Part shown: one piece after another, positions 1 through 10,210 of the stretch | Layout of the letters: every line of letters begins with the position of its first letter | How positions within the stretch are numbered: the stretch's first letter is position 1 | Assembly (NCBI GenBank): GCA_903813345.2 | Contig: CAIIXF020000009.1 | Coordinates: forward strand, 9,418,030-9,482,029 | Source: Owenia fusiformis | Lineage: Eukaryota; Annelida; Polychaeta; Sabellida; Oweniidae | Length of the DNA stretch: 64,000 nt | Direction: 5' to 3' | The notes under the pieces: model-generated | Databases searched by the model: none | Seen by the model: the letters and a program-made list of their open reading frames with translations, nothing else | What the model was told of the DNA's origin: nothing | Program-made: the position numbers and the translations under genes

Positions 1-9
1 TATTCCTTC

Positions 10-13
10 ATAT
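10..13. other. Left target-site duplication (ATAT) of the LTR pair
   Basis: The four bases before the first LTR are ATAT, and the four bases after the third LTR (21558-21561) are also ATAT. Neither junction around the central LTR has such a repeat. This is what is expected if one integration event set the outer borders and the tandem arose later. A 4-bp duplication is within the range seen for Ty3/gypsy elements. The match is short and AT-rich, so chance cannot be excluded. Confidence 0.6.
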
Positions 14-719
14 TGTAGAGAACACGTGTCATAGTGTTCTCTGTCAATCATTGATCAAGGCATTTTTGTAAAAGCCAGTGTATGAGCCACTCTAACTTTG
101 GGGTTACTTGGTTAAAAGGGGAGGTACTTCCTTGTCCAGGAATGTGATTGGTTTGTTCATTGAACTGATACATTAAACTGTTACTAGATATACTGGGACA
201 AGGAAGTACAACTTTAGTGTGTTTCTTAGCAGTTTTGGGGAGGGTTGTTTTCACATTCTAAATTTGGGTGGGCTTTTTGGCTTTATTTCATATAACTCAT
301 ACACTGGCTTATTTGGACATTATTGTACATTATTTGGTAAGTTTGGCTATAATAGCACATTAAATTGATATAAACTTAACTCATATGTTTTGTCATTTAT
401 TAAGGGTAAATTCATTCAGATTAATTATATTCCCAAGACTGTACACACACTCCGACACCGATCCTAGCCTACTCCTGCTGCTTGCACAGGGAGCTTGGTA
501 TCCTCACCCGGGGGATACAGGTCCGAAGATGGTCTCCGCTCGGCCACAACTTCAGTAGGTCAAAGGTAGATACCCAACCGCCAAGCTGACCACCCCTATA
601 GGGAAACCAGGGGAGGATCAGGTGGGACTCGAACACATTCACGGTGCACCTAGTGTACATTAGGCTAGCTTGCTAGTCAGGCCGGCGAGTCCCCCTCCTG
701 CTCCCCACGATTCTTTACA
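14..719 (+). repeat. 5' LTR of copy 1 (LTR1)
   Basis: This is a 706-bp direct repeat starting TGTAGAGAAC and ending CTTTACA, with two more copies at 10211 and 20852. The first bases carry a 9-bp inverted repeat, AGAGAACAC (17-25) and GTGTTCTCT (34-42). A TATAAT stretch lies near 348. LTR1 differs from LTR3 by one base (A versus G near 641) and from LTR2 by three. Confidence 0.95.
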
Positions 720-720
720 T

Positions 721-732
721 TGGTGGCAGCGG
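721..732 (+). promoter_or_regulatory. Primer-binding site, copy 1 (tRNA-Leu type)
   Basis: TGGTGGCAGCGG starts one base after the LTR end. It is complementary to CCGCTGCCA plus the added CCA, the 3' end I know for metazoan tRNA-Leu with anticodon AAG or UAG. The match is 12 bases and then degrades. The tRNA assignment is from memory; the position next to the LTR is directly visible. Confidence 0.7.
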
Positions 733-770
733 ATGGGTACCGTACGCCACGCAGATGGCTCCCGACATGG

Positions 771-996
771 CACTGCTTTGGTGGTATTCCGACCCCAAGA
801 GTGCAGGCACTGCTTTGGTGGTATTCCGACCCCAAGAGTGCAGGCAACATCCGTCACTCTGTTGCCAGGCGTATATAACACTGCTTTGGTGGTACCCCGA
901 CCCCAAGAGTGTAGGCAACTTCCACCATCGTTGCCAGGCGTATACTGCCCAAGGCAGGGCACTGCTTTGGTGGTACTCCGACCCCAAGAGTGCAGG
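771..996 (+). repeat. Leader repeat array, four 37-bp units, copy 1
   Basis: Four near-identical 37-bp units, each starting CACTGCTTTGGTGGTA and ending CCAAGAGTGYAGG, lie at 771-807, 808-844, 879-915 and 960-996. After units 2, 3 and 4 come short hairpins with GGCAAC (or GGTAAC) and GTTGCC arms: 843-848/861-866, 914-919/930-935 and 995-1000/1012-1017. The array starts only 40 bp after the primer-binding site and is retained in both copies. The location suits an RNA packaging or translation signal, or a protein-binding array such as the insulator in the Drosophila gypsy leader. The function is unknown. Confidence 0.9.
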
Positions 997-1080
997 TAAC
1001 ATCCGATATGTGTTGCCATGTCGTTGCGGGAGGGGGCTTTGTCACACTGGCTGCAAGCCCCGTGGATAGGATCGATGTCG

Positions 1081-1143
1081 TACCCCGTCATCCTTTGGGT
1101 GACGGGGTAATATGTTCCATGTGCCTGTCCACCCGGGACAGGC
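1081..1143 (+). promoter_or_regulatory. Two adjacent strong hairpins in the leader, copy 1
   Basis: The first hairpin has a 13-bp stem (1081-1093 with 1097-1109, starting TACCCCGTCA) with one T-G pair and a TTT loop. The second has an 8-bp stem, GCCTGTCC (1123-1130) with GGACAGGC (1136-1143), and a 5-base loop. They follow the 37-bp repeats and should form stable RNA structures in the genomic transcript. A role in dimerisation, packaging or ribosome entry is inference. Confidence 0.8.
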
Positions 1144-2147
1144 CATGAAGAAGCCATTCGAATTCGTGGCTACGTTAGGTAGGGGTGCGGGGTAGGTTGT
1201 TGGACAGCACCCCCCCCCCTCAATCGTCGCTAGGGCTGACAGGTATGTGCACCTGGTGATTCTAAATGTACCGGTCGAACTTGCAATAGGATGTTTTTGC
1301 ATGCAACTCATGTCTTATGATAACAAATATTACCGTGAGTAATATCCTATTCCATTTGCGTTGGTAATACTTCGGCGATTTTGAATAGATTCAAAGGTAG
1401 TTTTAATTTAAAATTGCGATAACCTTACATAATCCTTGATTGGAGTGCACGCCAATCTGGAGATAGTGGGCGGTTTAGCGTCTTTCTAATGTAAATGTCC
1501 TTTTGATATCTGTTATTTTTGCAAAACTAACGCTGACCAATTTACGCTAAACAAAGGGATGACATTCATGGCGTGACATCCCTATGCGGTTACGAGTTTA
1601 CTTCTCAATGGTTTCCCAAATCATTGAGCAGTGAAGTGAATCTTCGCACATACTGTCTTTCTTACACTTGATCACTCTTGACTTGCGACTCGAAGTATTC
1701 ACATATCGCTAGGCTCTCAGTATTTCTTTAAATATCTCTAAGACTTACAAACTCGTGGTGGATATTTTCATTTGGATTATTACATTCAGCATCGCATCGG
1801 CGCAACGGATTCGTTTTAGTATCTTCCGAAGATACATTTCATTCGAAGTAGTTTTAAAATCGGTGCTGTTTGTTAATCTCTAGTGAAGTGCGGGTTAAAA
1901 CGGACTTGTTGATTTTGTGAATATTTCAAACCCCGTTAGGAGATTGACTATTCCGGCCATATTGGATTCATCGATCAATTTCTAGGTAAAGTTGGTCAAT
2001 TTAGTGGCTGATAAAACCCCAATTACTGACTATTTTATTTTATATTCAACGAATTTCTTTTCTTTGGACGTAAAAGCTCCATAATTCGTTGAAATTGTGT
2101 TTATTGCATGTATATTTCAGGTACAATTCAAGCAGTTTGTTTGCTGT
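1144..2147 (+). other. Remaining gag leader, copy 1 (non-coding)
   Basis: About 1 kb without a convincing gene. It contains a C11 run near 1211 and AT-rich unique sequence. A splice-acceptor-like TATATTTCAG ends at 2120. It corresponds to 11341-12344 of copy 2, where it leads to the real gag start region that is missing here. Confidence 0.7.
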
Positions 2148-3425
2148 AGGGGCAGTGAACAACCGCCAGTTTACCATGGTGGGGCAAGGCCCAAAATGCC
2201 TGACCCCCAACATGCGCTGGGCAATCAGTATGAATCGTATACGTCCCCGTTCCGTAACGTCGATAACACAGTTGTTGATCAAAATGCGGCAGGGCACCAG
2301 ACCCCACGTCGAAATTTAGAGAATATGGGTTTGTTAGATTCCATTCTTGCGTCAACTCCAGCGGTTGAGGAAAGACTAGTAGAGCGGTTGCTTGAAAATA
2401 AAACATTGCAGTCGTTCTTTAAATCACGACCTGGCAGATCCGGAGATGATCATCTTGCGAATAATCAAAATAACGTAGTAGGAGGCGGGCCGTCTAGATT
2501 GTCTGGTGATTCAAATAATGACGGTGCTGTCAATCCTCGGAGCCGTGAACGAAGCCCGAGGCGGACTAGGTCCACGTTTACGCCAGATAAATATACAGGC
2601 GAAAATGCGGGAATCACGTGGATTAATTACAAGACGCATTTCGAAAATTGTGCTGAAATTAATAAATGGAATGATTTTGAAAAATATACATATTTGGCGG
2701 CCAGTTTGCGTGGTGCAGCACTAGACGTTGTTTCTAATTTGCCACCAGAAGAGCCAAAAACGTACAGTTGTTTAGTAAGTCGTCTTGAGAAACGTTTCGG
2801 TACGGGAGGTCAAGCGTCACGTTTTCTGTCGGAGCTTAGAACACGCGTACGTCACTCAAATGAGAGTCTTGCGGCATTGGGGCAGAATGTTAGACGTTTG
2901 ACAAATTTGGCATATCCAGAAATACCTATTGAAGCGCGTGAACGCTATGCAATCCAACACTTTATCGAGGCGATTGATGATCAGGATTTGAGATTCCGGA
3001 TCTTTCAGGCACCTTGCAAAACTTTAGACGATTGTATTCGCGTTGGAATCGAAACTGAAGCGTTTTTGGAATCTGACCGTGCCCGTTATGGGAAGAAACG
3101 AACATTAAATACCGTCAGGGCATTGTCTGTTGATCGCGATGACGAGAAGGTCAACGGCAACTGTAACGGGTCTATGGTGGAGCAGTTAGAAGAGTATATC
3201 CGGGCACTCGAGGTCGAATTGGAACTGGGCAAGGCCGATAAGATCAGTAATAGTAACCGGAAACCGGCTCATAAAAGCGCTTGTTGGACCTGTGGATCTT
3301 ATGAACATTGGGCCCGTGAGTGCCCAAAAGGGCTTATCAAGGGGCAGGGAAACGGGAAACGGTCGGGACCTGGGGGCAAGAACCGGCCGTCGAACAACCA
3401 AGCCCCACGCAAATCGGATCAGTAA
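2148..3425 (+). pseudogene. gag: gag, copy 1, missing its first 90 codons
   Basis: Encodes the structural Gag protein of the retrotransposon particle. Bases 2148-3425 match codons 91-515 of copy 2 gag almost exactly. Upstream, 402 bp present in copy 2 (12345-12746) are absent, and leader sequence is joined directly with one base of microhomology. The native start codon and N-terminus are gone. The frame stays open upstream to an ATG at 2097, which would add 17 leader-encoded residues. The capsid-type region and the CCHC zinc knuckle near the C-terminus (C-x2-C-x4-H-x4-C) are preserved. Whether any protein is made is unknown. Confidence 0.9.
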
Positions 3426-6400
3426 TTAACGAAACGGAAAATGTGACAATTGATTTAGTATCCAAAGAAACGGCAAAACGGGGCTTATTTGTGAATGGGT
3501 CTATCGGAAATCAGGATAATATTCGGTTTCTGGTTGATACCGGGGCATCTTGTGTTTTGTTATCTAAATCAAAATATTTGGAAGTGTGTCCAGACGAGCG
3601 TATAATGTTAGAGCCTGTGGGTGCACGTGTCACGAACGTGAATGGCGGTAGTATTGATGTACTTGGTAAAAGCAATATGTCTGTTCGGATCGGCAGCCAA
3701 GTGCATAATTGCATAGTGATTGTCGCGGATTTTCCGGGCCAAGCAATATTGGGGGCGGACTTTCTAAATGCAAGTCGATGCAATATTGATTTCCGTAGTA
3801 AATGCTTGAATTTTGCAGACGAATCGGTCCAATGCACCAATGAACAAGGCGATCATTTTGTTTGTACTTTAGTGGCAAGTAAAACAATTCGCATTCCAGC
3901 TGGCCATGAAATCATAGTTCAGGGTAAAGTAGCCTCGCGTGACTCTGCTCAATTGAAATTAATGACGGGTCCTTGCATTATCGAACCCATTGAGGGGGAG
4001 GGATTAATTGATCGTGGTATCATGGTTGCACGCGCCGTTGTTAATTCTGATACGAAAATTTTGCCGGTGCGCTTATTTAATCCTAACGAAAGCAAGCGTA
4101 CAATTTTCAAGGGTAATGAAATTGCAACTCTGTCCACGTTGGAATCAGTTATTGACGTTCAGACCGCAATGTGTGATGATCAATTAACGCCTCTTCGTGT
4201 ATGTAAAGTCCAGATAGGCGACGTTTCGGTGCCTGAACATTTGCAAGATTTGTACAAGTCTTATACGGATGATATGAACGCTGAAGACAGGTCAAAAGTT
4301 GCGAAGTTACTCTGTGATTATAGCGATGTATTCTCGAAGAACGAAGATGACCTCGGTAAGACACACTTGGTCGAACACGATATTGAGACTGGTAACACAA
4401 AACCAATCAAACAAAGACCGCGTAGGTTTCCATTCTGGAAGCGTGACATCGCCGAGGAAGAGGTGAAAACATTGCTTAATAGGGGAGTTATTGAACCATC
4501 TCAATCACCGTGGTCTTCCCCTGTTGTCATGGTGCGCAAGGGTGATAAAAATCCGTCAGACAAATCAAAATTAGAAAAGGGTAAGGTGCGCCTGTGCATT
4601 GATTACCGGAAATTAAATGCGGCAACGATTGTTGATGCTTACCCAATTCCACGCATTGATGATACTATTGATAAATTAGGTCATAGTGGCGCAAAGTACT
4701 TTACAACCTTGGATGTGAGTAGCTCCTACCATCAGGTCCCATTAACACCTGAAGCAAAGTTGAAATCTGCGTTTTCTACCGGCAGCGGATTGTATCAATT
4801 TAACGTAATGCCGTTTGGCCTTGTTAATGCAGGGGCAACATTCGAACGTCTCATGGAAACTGCGTTGAAAGGACTCGTATGGGACGTTTTATGTCTGTAC
4901 ATCGACGATATTATCTTATGGGGTACTTCTGTGGATGAAATGATCAATCGTTTGTCATTGGTGTTTGATCGTCTACGTCTTGCAAACTTAAAACTCAAGC
5001 CTAAAAAGTGCACTATGTTTAGTGAAAGTGTAGCATTTTTAGGTCATCGGATTTCGAAAAACGGAGTCGAAATGGATGAAGAAAAAATCAAAGCTATCAA
5101 AACGTGGCCTCAACTAAAAACGGTTAAAAATGTCCAATCGTTTCTTGGTTTTGTTGGGTACTACAGGCGGTTTATCAAGGATTTTTCGGAGATTGCAAAA
5201 CCATTGTACGGTTTGCTTGAGAAAAACCGAGAATTTTGTTGGACTGAGCCTTGTGAAATCGCGTTTGTAAGACTGAAGAAGATCGCAATGAGTGAGCCAA
5301 TATTAGCATATCCACGACCTGAGGGTGAGTTTATTCTGGACTGCGATGCTTCCAATACGCATGTGGGAGGGGTGCTCAGTCAAATGCAGACAGACGGGGA
5401 TAATGGAGAAGTTGAAAAGGTCATTGCTTACGGTTACGAGGCGCGAATTACTATCATTAGTTCACTTTGTGAAATATTTCAAACATTATTTGTACGGGAA
5501 AAAGTTTACCGTTCGCACGGATCATGCGTCACTTAGGTGGCTTATGAACTTCAAAAATCCCGAGGGTCAAAACGCAAGGTGGCTCGAAACCTTAGGAATG
5601 TACGATTTCACAATACAGCATCGGGCCGGACGTAATCACGGCAATGCGGACGGATTATCAAGGCTACCTGATTCACTATTTGACACAGAAATTGAACCCT
5701 GCGTGGAACCTGATCGGGACAAGTGTCAATCAAGCGGAGTTGATTCTTCTGCCAATTTGGGGGAGGGTAGGGAGTCAAATAGTGAAATTCGTGCTATTGT
5801 TATGCCAGGTACATGGAGCGTTGATGAAATGATAGAAGCTCAGTGCAAAGACCGGGTTATTTCGCAAGTCCGTCAGTATTTAAAGTCCGGTAAGCCTAAA
5901 TGGGAGAATATCTCACATCTCGATCGTGATTTTAAGAAATACTGGGGAATGTGGGATCGTTTAAGCTTGCAAAATGATGTACTATACGTGAAATGGGAGA
6001 GTAATGACGGGAAGACGTTTCGGAACAGGTTTGCTATGCCAATTGTGCTAAGAAATGAAGCGTTGTCGCAATTGCATGATTCTAGGTTGTCCGGACATCT
6101 GGGCGCTAAGAGAACTTTGGCACGTGTAAATCAACGGTTTTATTGGCCAGGAATGAATGCCGATGTCAAACGCTATTGCAAACGTTGTGACTTATGTGCG
6201 TCCCGCCAGAATCCCCATACAAAACCCAAGGCGAAATTGCAGCAATATCGGTCCGGTATTATACTTGAACGAATCGCGTTAGACGTTTGTGGGCCGTTTG
6301 TCGAAACAGAGCGGGGCAATAGGTGTATCCTTGTAATCTCAGACTACTTCAGCAAATGGACCGAGGCGTATGCTATGATCGACCAGACAGCGGAAACAAT

Positions 6401-7436
6401 ATCTCGAATTTTAGTTGAAGAATTCGTGCTCAGATTCGGCCTTTTCCGCGAGATACATAGCGACCAAGGTCGAGCTTTCGAAGGTCGAGTGTTCCAAGAA
6501 GTATGTAAGCTTCTTGGAGTTTTTAAGACCCGTACAACTCCGTTCAACCCGTCTAGCGATGGACAGGTAGAAAGATATAATAGAACTATGGAAGCTATGC
6601 TCTCTAAATACGTAAACCTCAGTCAATGTGATTGGGATGAGCATCTGCCGTATGTGATGCATGCGTACAGGTCCTCGGTGCATTCAACTACCGGTGAAAC
6701 TCCCAATTTCTTAATGTTTGGGAGAGAACTTGAAATACCAATTGACATGATTACGCCACCGCCCGGAGATGAAGCTGAATGTGACACAGAATTCGCCGAA
6801 AATATCCGAGACAAAATGCGGCAAGCTTGGGATCGTGCCCGTGCCAATACGACTAAAGCCCAAGTAACGCAGAAACGGGAACATGACGCCCGGACCTCTG
6901 TTAAAATGTATAAACAGGGGGATCCGGTGTGGTTGCATAACCCAAACAAAGTGAAAGGTCGCTCTCCCAAACTTCAACGAAGGTGGGAGGGGCCGTTCAT
7001 GGTGACCCAACGGTTGTCAGACGTGACATACCGTATACAACTGAAACCAAGGTCAAATCCGAAGGTCGTACATCACGATCGGCTGAAGCCTTATGAAGGC
7101 TCGAATTTCAAAAAATGGGAGGTTAAGGTAGGCCTTGATCCCAGTGAAGAGGAATGTAACCACGGGGAATGCATCTCTGAAGAAATCACTGGGACGCGTG
7201 AGAAGGACACCCCCGCAAGTCCCATCGTCGGTGAAGCCAAGTCGGCGATGCGTGAAAAACCTACCAGGGTCAAAACCACTCATCGTTCAGGGCAAACGAA
7301 TTCAGATAAAATTTCGCCCGCTTGTGATCCAGCTAAATCGATGGCTGCTGGAGAACTAGGTATAGTTACTGCTTCCGGAAACTCGTCAAGGCCTAAACGT
7401 AAGGTCAAAGCGCCAGTTAGGTTCGGTTGCGAGTAA
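3320..7436 (+). pseudogene. pol: pol, copy 1, frameshifted in RNase H
   Basis: Protease, reverse transcriptase, RNase H and integrase region of copy 1. The first part is open to 5536 and carries the DTGAS protease motif and the YIDD reverse transcriptase motif. After base 5434 a 38-bp segment present in copy 2 (16034-16071) is missing. The break lies between two CGGT tetramers, typical of a microhomology deletion. It removes part of RNase H and changes frame, so integrase continues in another frame (to 7436) and a single Pol polyprotein cannot be made. Apart from a few substitutions it matches copy 2. Confidence 0.95.
3323..3329 (+). promoter_or_regulatory. Probable -1 frameshift site, copy 1
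   Basis: The heptamer C CCA AAA is in register with the gag codons and fits the X XXY YYZ slippery pattern. A -1 slip here continues directly into the pol frame at AGG GCT TAT. Pol has no upstream ATG in this region. GC-rich sequence follows, which could form a stimulatory structure. Confidence 0.65.
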
Positions 7437-9058
7437 CGTATTTCATTGATGCCTGGGGCCTTTGAAGCATTATTACACTGTATTTTATGTCTTTCCGGTT
7501 GAAGGGCATGCATGTATTTAGTTAGTCATTTACTGTAGTTTAGTTATATATTCCCTATAATGATTGTTTGTTCATGTTAAAAACCCGATCTAAAATTCCG
7601 GACTATGTATTCAAGTTCGATATTTTGGTTCGCGTGTGTGCGTGGTTTATGGATATCGGTATCTCACAGGATCAGGATCGCTGATCACCGTTTATTGTTA
7701 TTTTCGGTGTACATTAACCTGTGCAGGTGTGAATGTCTGCGTGTTCAATGGTGTTTAGTTCATTGATCCGCTAAACTTTGGTCTAGTATGGGACAGCTGA
7801 CCGCCGATATCGCATGCACAAAGATTTTTATTATTGTTTGCACAATGGCTGTTCTGATTGATTGTATAAATGTGGTTTGCGGCAAGAGACCTTCTTAGAT
7901 CGGCCGGTCGTAAGAAAATACCTTGATCAAGGTTCGTTAATACTAGGGTTGTGTTGGATCATCCCAGATAGTTTAACTTATCACATCGCGAGGAGTGCAG
8001 TCTTGTGACCCTAGCCCATGGGTTGGCAATACATAAGACATGGAATCGGGTGTGGTGCTTCCGGTGCCTGTGTAGTCGGAATTACCCGGGATCCAGGGGA
8101 ATTCACTATCGTGTCTGACCCACACGATGGGGTTTCTGCTGCGAATCGTTATACAATTTAATCGCTAGATTTGAGAACAAATGTATAGAATACGTCTACA
8201 TTGTTTCTCTGGAGATCGAATTATATTGTCTGGGACGATATGAGCAGTCGTGTTTATCCTAAACATAATAGTTAATCTCAAAAAGAGTTACTTAATTCCA
8301 ATTCGGGGCTAAGTCTGGAGAACATATCGAAAGAAACGTCGTGCAATGAAACAGATGCGTAACCAATAAGTGAAGTAATGCCATGAAGTCACTTATTTCA
8401 ATAATGAAAGTTGGCGTAATTCGTGATAAATTCTATCCGCCTATCGTCGGTTTATGTTTTTATTTAGCGGTTACGGCTCCGTTAAGTTTGCATGGACATT
8501 TTTATTCAGCGGACTGTTAAATCAAAATATATGGTGACTCAGAATAACCTCATTACATATGTGGGCAAATGCCCCGAATATTTTGCAACTATTCACGCCA
8601 AACAACATCGGGGAATTTGAACAAAATATATAATCTTATATTCTACATGTTAGCTATTATTCCGATTTGAAATGTTATTATCCTTTTTTGAATCTCGGGC
8701 TAGTTTGCATGTTAAAAACGACTCTGTGTGTAATTTCCTTCTGTTCCGTGGGTCATGATCGTGCAGGGTTATAGGAAGTTATATAACATTCGAAATTGCA
8801 TTCGTGTTTTGTCAGTGATCTTGGCGGAACTAAACGTATTCGCATAACTTAGGCGTTGACCCTATAGGGACAAAACTTCCTATATTTATTTATCATCTAC
8901 AGTGCGTTGAGCGACATCGAAGAGTATTAAGTGTATCATATGATTTCTGTATAAACTTACATAGTCAAGAGTAAGAATTATTTCGTCCTCATACTGAAGT
9001 AATCTATAACATCATTTCATTTCGTTTCTGGACGTGTTACGCTTGTAAAAAATAGAAG
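7437..9058 (+). other. Non-coding interior between pol and third ORF, copy 1
   Basis: About 1.6 kb with no long reading frame on either strand. It lacks the coding-like base composition of pol and of the third ORF. It probably holds whatever drives expression of the third ORF (an internal promoter or a splice acceptor), but I see no decisive motif. It is nearly identical in copy 2 (18074-19699), apart from a duplicated TCTG there. Confidence 0.7.
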
Positions 9059-9934
9059 ATGCCTTGTTTCACGGGACCAAGGAAGTGCATGCTTTGTGGG
9101 GAACGGTTCCAAGACCAGCCTGGTCTTGTAATGCACATGAAAGCCTTCCACAGGGATGTGCTCAACGGCGTTCCAGACGAGGGAGAAGCAGTATGGGGCC
9201 GGCGCCACACGGAAGAACGACAGAGGGGACCAGATGATCATCGTAGGAGCGGAGTCTCCCCGGGGCGCTACCAGCCCCCCGAGGGGAGCAGAAATGGACG
9301 AATGGATGTGATGAGCAGCGGTTCCTCAGAGAAAGTCTCCCCGGGGCATGCCCAGCCCTCCGAGGGGAGCAGAAGAAGACAGCCGGGGAGCGTGGCAAGT
9401 AGCGGTTCTCAGGAGGAAGTCTCCCCGGGGCATGCCCAGCCCTCCGAGGGGAGCAGAAGAACACAACCAGGTGGCGTAGCCAGCAGCGGTTCTCGGGAGG
9501 AAGTCTCCCCGGGGCATTCCCAGCCCTCCGAGGGGAGCAGAAGAACACCACCAGGGGGCGTAGCCAGCAGCGGTCCATCAGAGAAAGTCTCCTCGGGGCA
9601 TACCCAGCCCTCCGAGGGGAGCAGAAGACGCAGAATATCAGGGGGTAACGGGGATGACGTCAAGCGCCCCAAAGTAACTGTGGTTAATCCAGAGGGCCAA
9701 CAGGTTCTATCCCCTCACACAACTGATGATGTAACCCTTCGAGAGGGGCACGTTATGGAAGATGGGCTGGAGGCGGTCACGAGGAAACAGGTTACCGTGG
9801 ATGTGCTATTCCCCGGTGACCTGGAATTCCTCCAGAAGAATGGCTACAGAGTGAGCAAGATGGTCGTTGTAAAGGAGAAGTACTTTGAAGGAGAACTACA
9901 ATCCCGGAGCAAGGAGGTCCTGGACTTAATTTAG
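9059..9934 (+). CDS. Third ORF, copy 1: C2H2 zinc-finger protein with 28-residue repeats
   Basis: 291 codons, with the same protein as at 19700-20575. Residues 10-31 form a classical C2H2 finger (C10, C13, H26, H31; C-x2-C-x12-H-x4-H). About residues 70-200 contain four tandem 28-residue repeats (core EVSPGHAQPSEGSRR) plus a diverged first unit, rich in Ser, Gly, Pro and Arg and probably disordered. The last 80 residues are a unique, more hydrophobic segment. There is no signal peptide or membrane segment, so it is not an envelope protein. It sits where env or accessory genes sit in some gypsy elements. DNA or RNA binding is inferred from the finger only; I recognise no family. Confidence 0.8.
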   Translation: MPCFTGPRKCMLCGERFQDQPGLVMHMKAFHRDVLNGVPDEGEAVWGRRHTEERQRGPDDHRRSGVSPGRYQPPEGSRNGRMDVMSSGSSEKVSPGHAQPSEGSRRRQPGSVASSGSQEEVSPGHAQPSEGSRRTQPGGVASSGSREEVSPGHSQPSEGSRRTPPGGVASSGPSEKVSSGHTQPSEGSRRRRISGGNGDDVKRPKVTVVNPEGQQVLSPHTTDDVTLREGHVMEDGLEAVTRKQVTVDVLFPGDLEFLQKNGYRVSKMVVVKEKYFEGELQSRSKEVLDLI

Positions 9935-10210
9935 TTTCTGTTGGACATTTTATATTGGACTCTAATTGCAGCATATTATACACACATTGGATTAATTAAT
10001 TAAAATATGGACATTTAATTTCAATACCAAACTTCAACATTTATTTCCAGGATTTAACCCTGATGAACTTTATTGGATTACTTACTACATACTAGTGTTA
10101 TTATATAACGTGGACACTTTCATTTTATTATATTTTTATGAGCTCTGCTTCCTAGATGGAAATGATTACCGTATGAACGCCAGGAGTCGTTCCATCTTGG
10201 GAGGGGGCTA
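9935..10210 (+). other. 3' untranslated interior with polypurine tract, copy 1
   Basis: AT-rich sequence after the third ORF stop. It ends in the purine run GGGAGGGGG (10199-10207) followed by CTA and the LTR. The purine run is the expected plus-strand primer of reverse transcription. Confidence 0.8.

Noticed and set aside
17-42. Steroid-receptor-like AGAACA...TGTTCT element in the LTR
   Set aside because: The half-sites are far more than the required 3 bp apart.
600-720. tRNA-like element on the minus strand of the LTR (GTTCGAGTCC resembles a B box)
   Set aside because: The A box and cloverleaf pairing are poor (the T-stem has two mismatches), so I do not call a tRNA or a tRNA-derived SINE.
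660-1157. Overlapping frames on both strands over the leader repeats
   Set aside because: Frames are created by the 37-bp repeats and GC-rich leader. They overlap the primer-binding site and hairpins and resemble nothing.
9162-9578. Minus-strand frames opposite the zinc-finger ORF
   Set aside because: Antisense shadow of the in-frame repeats; no domain or start context.
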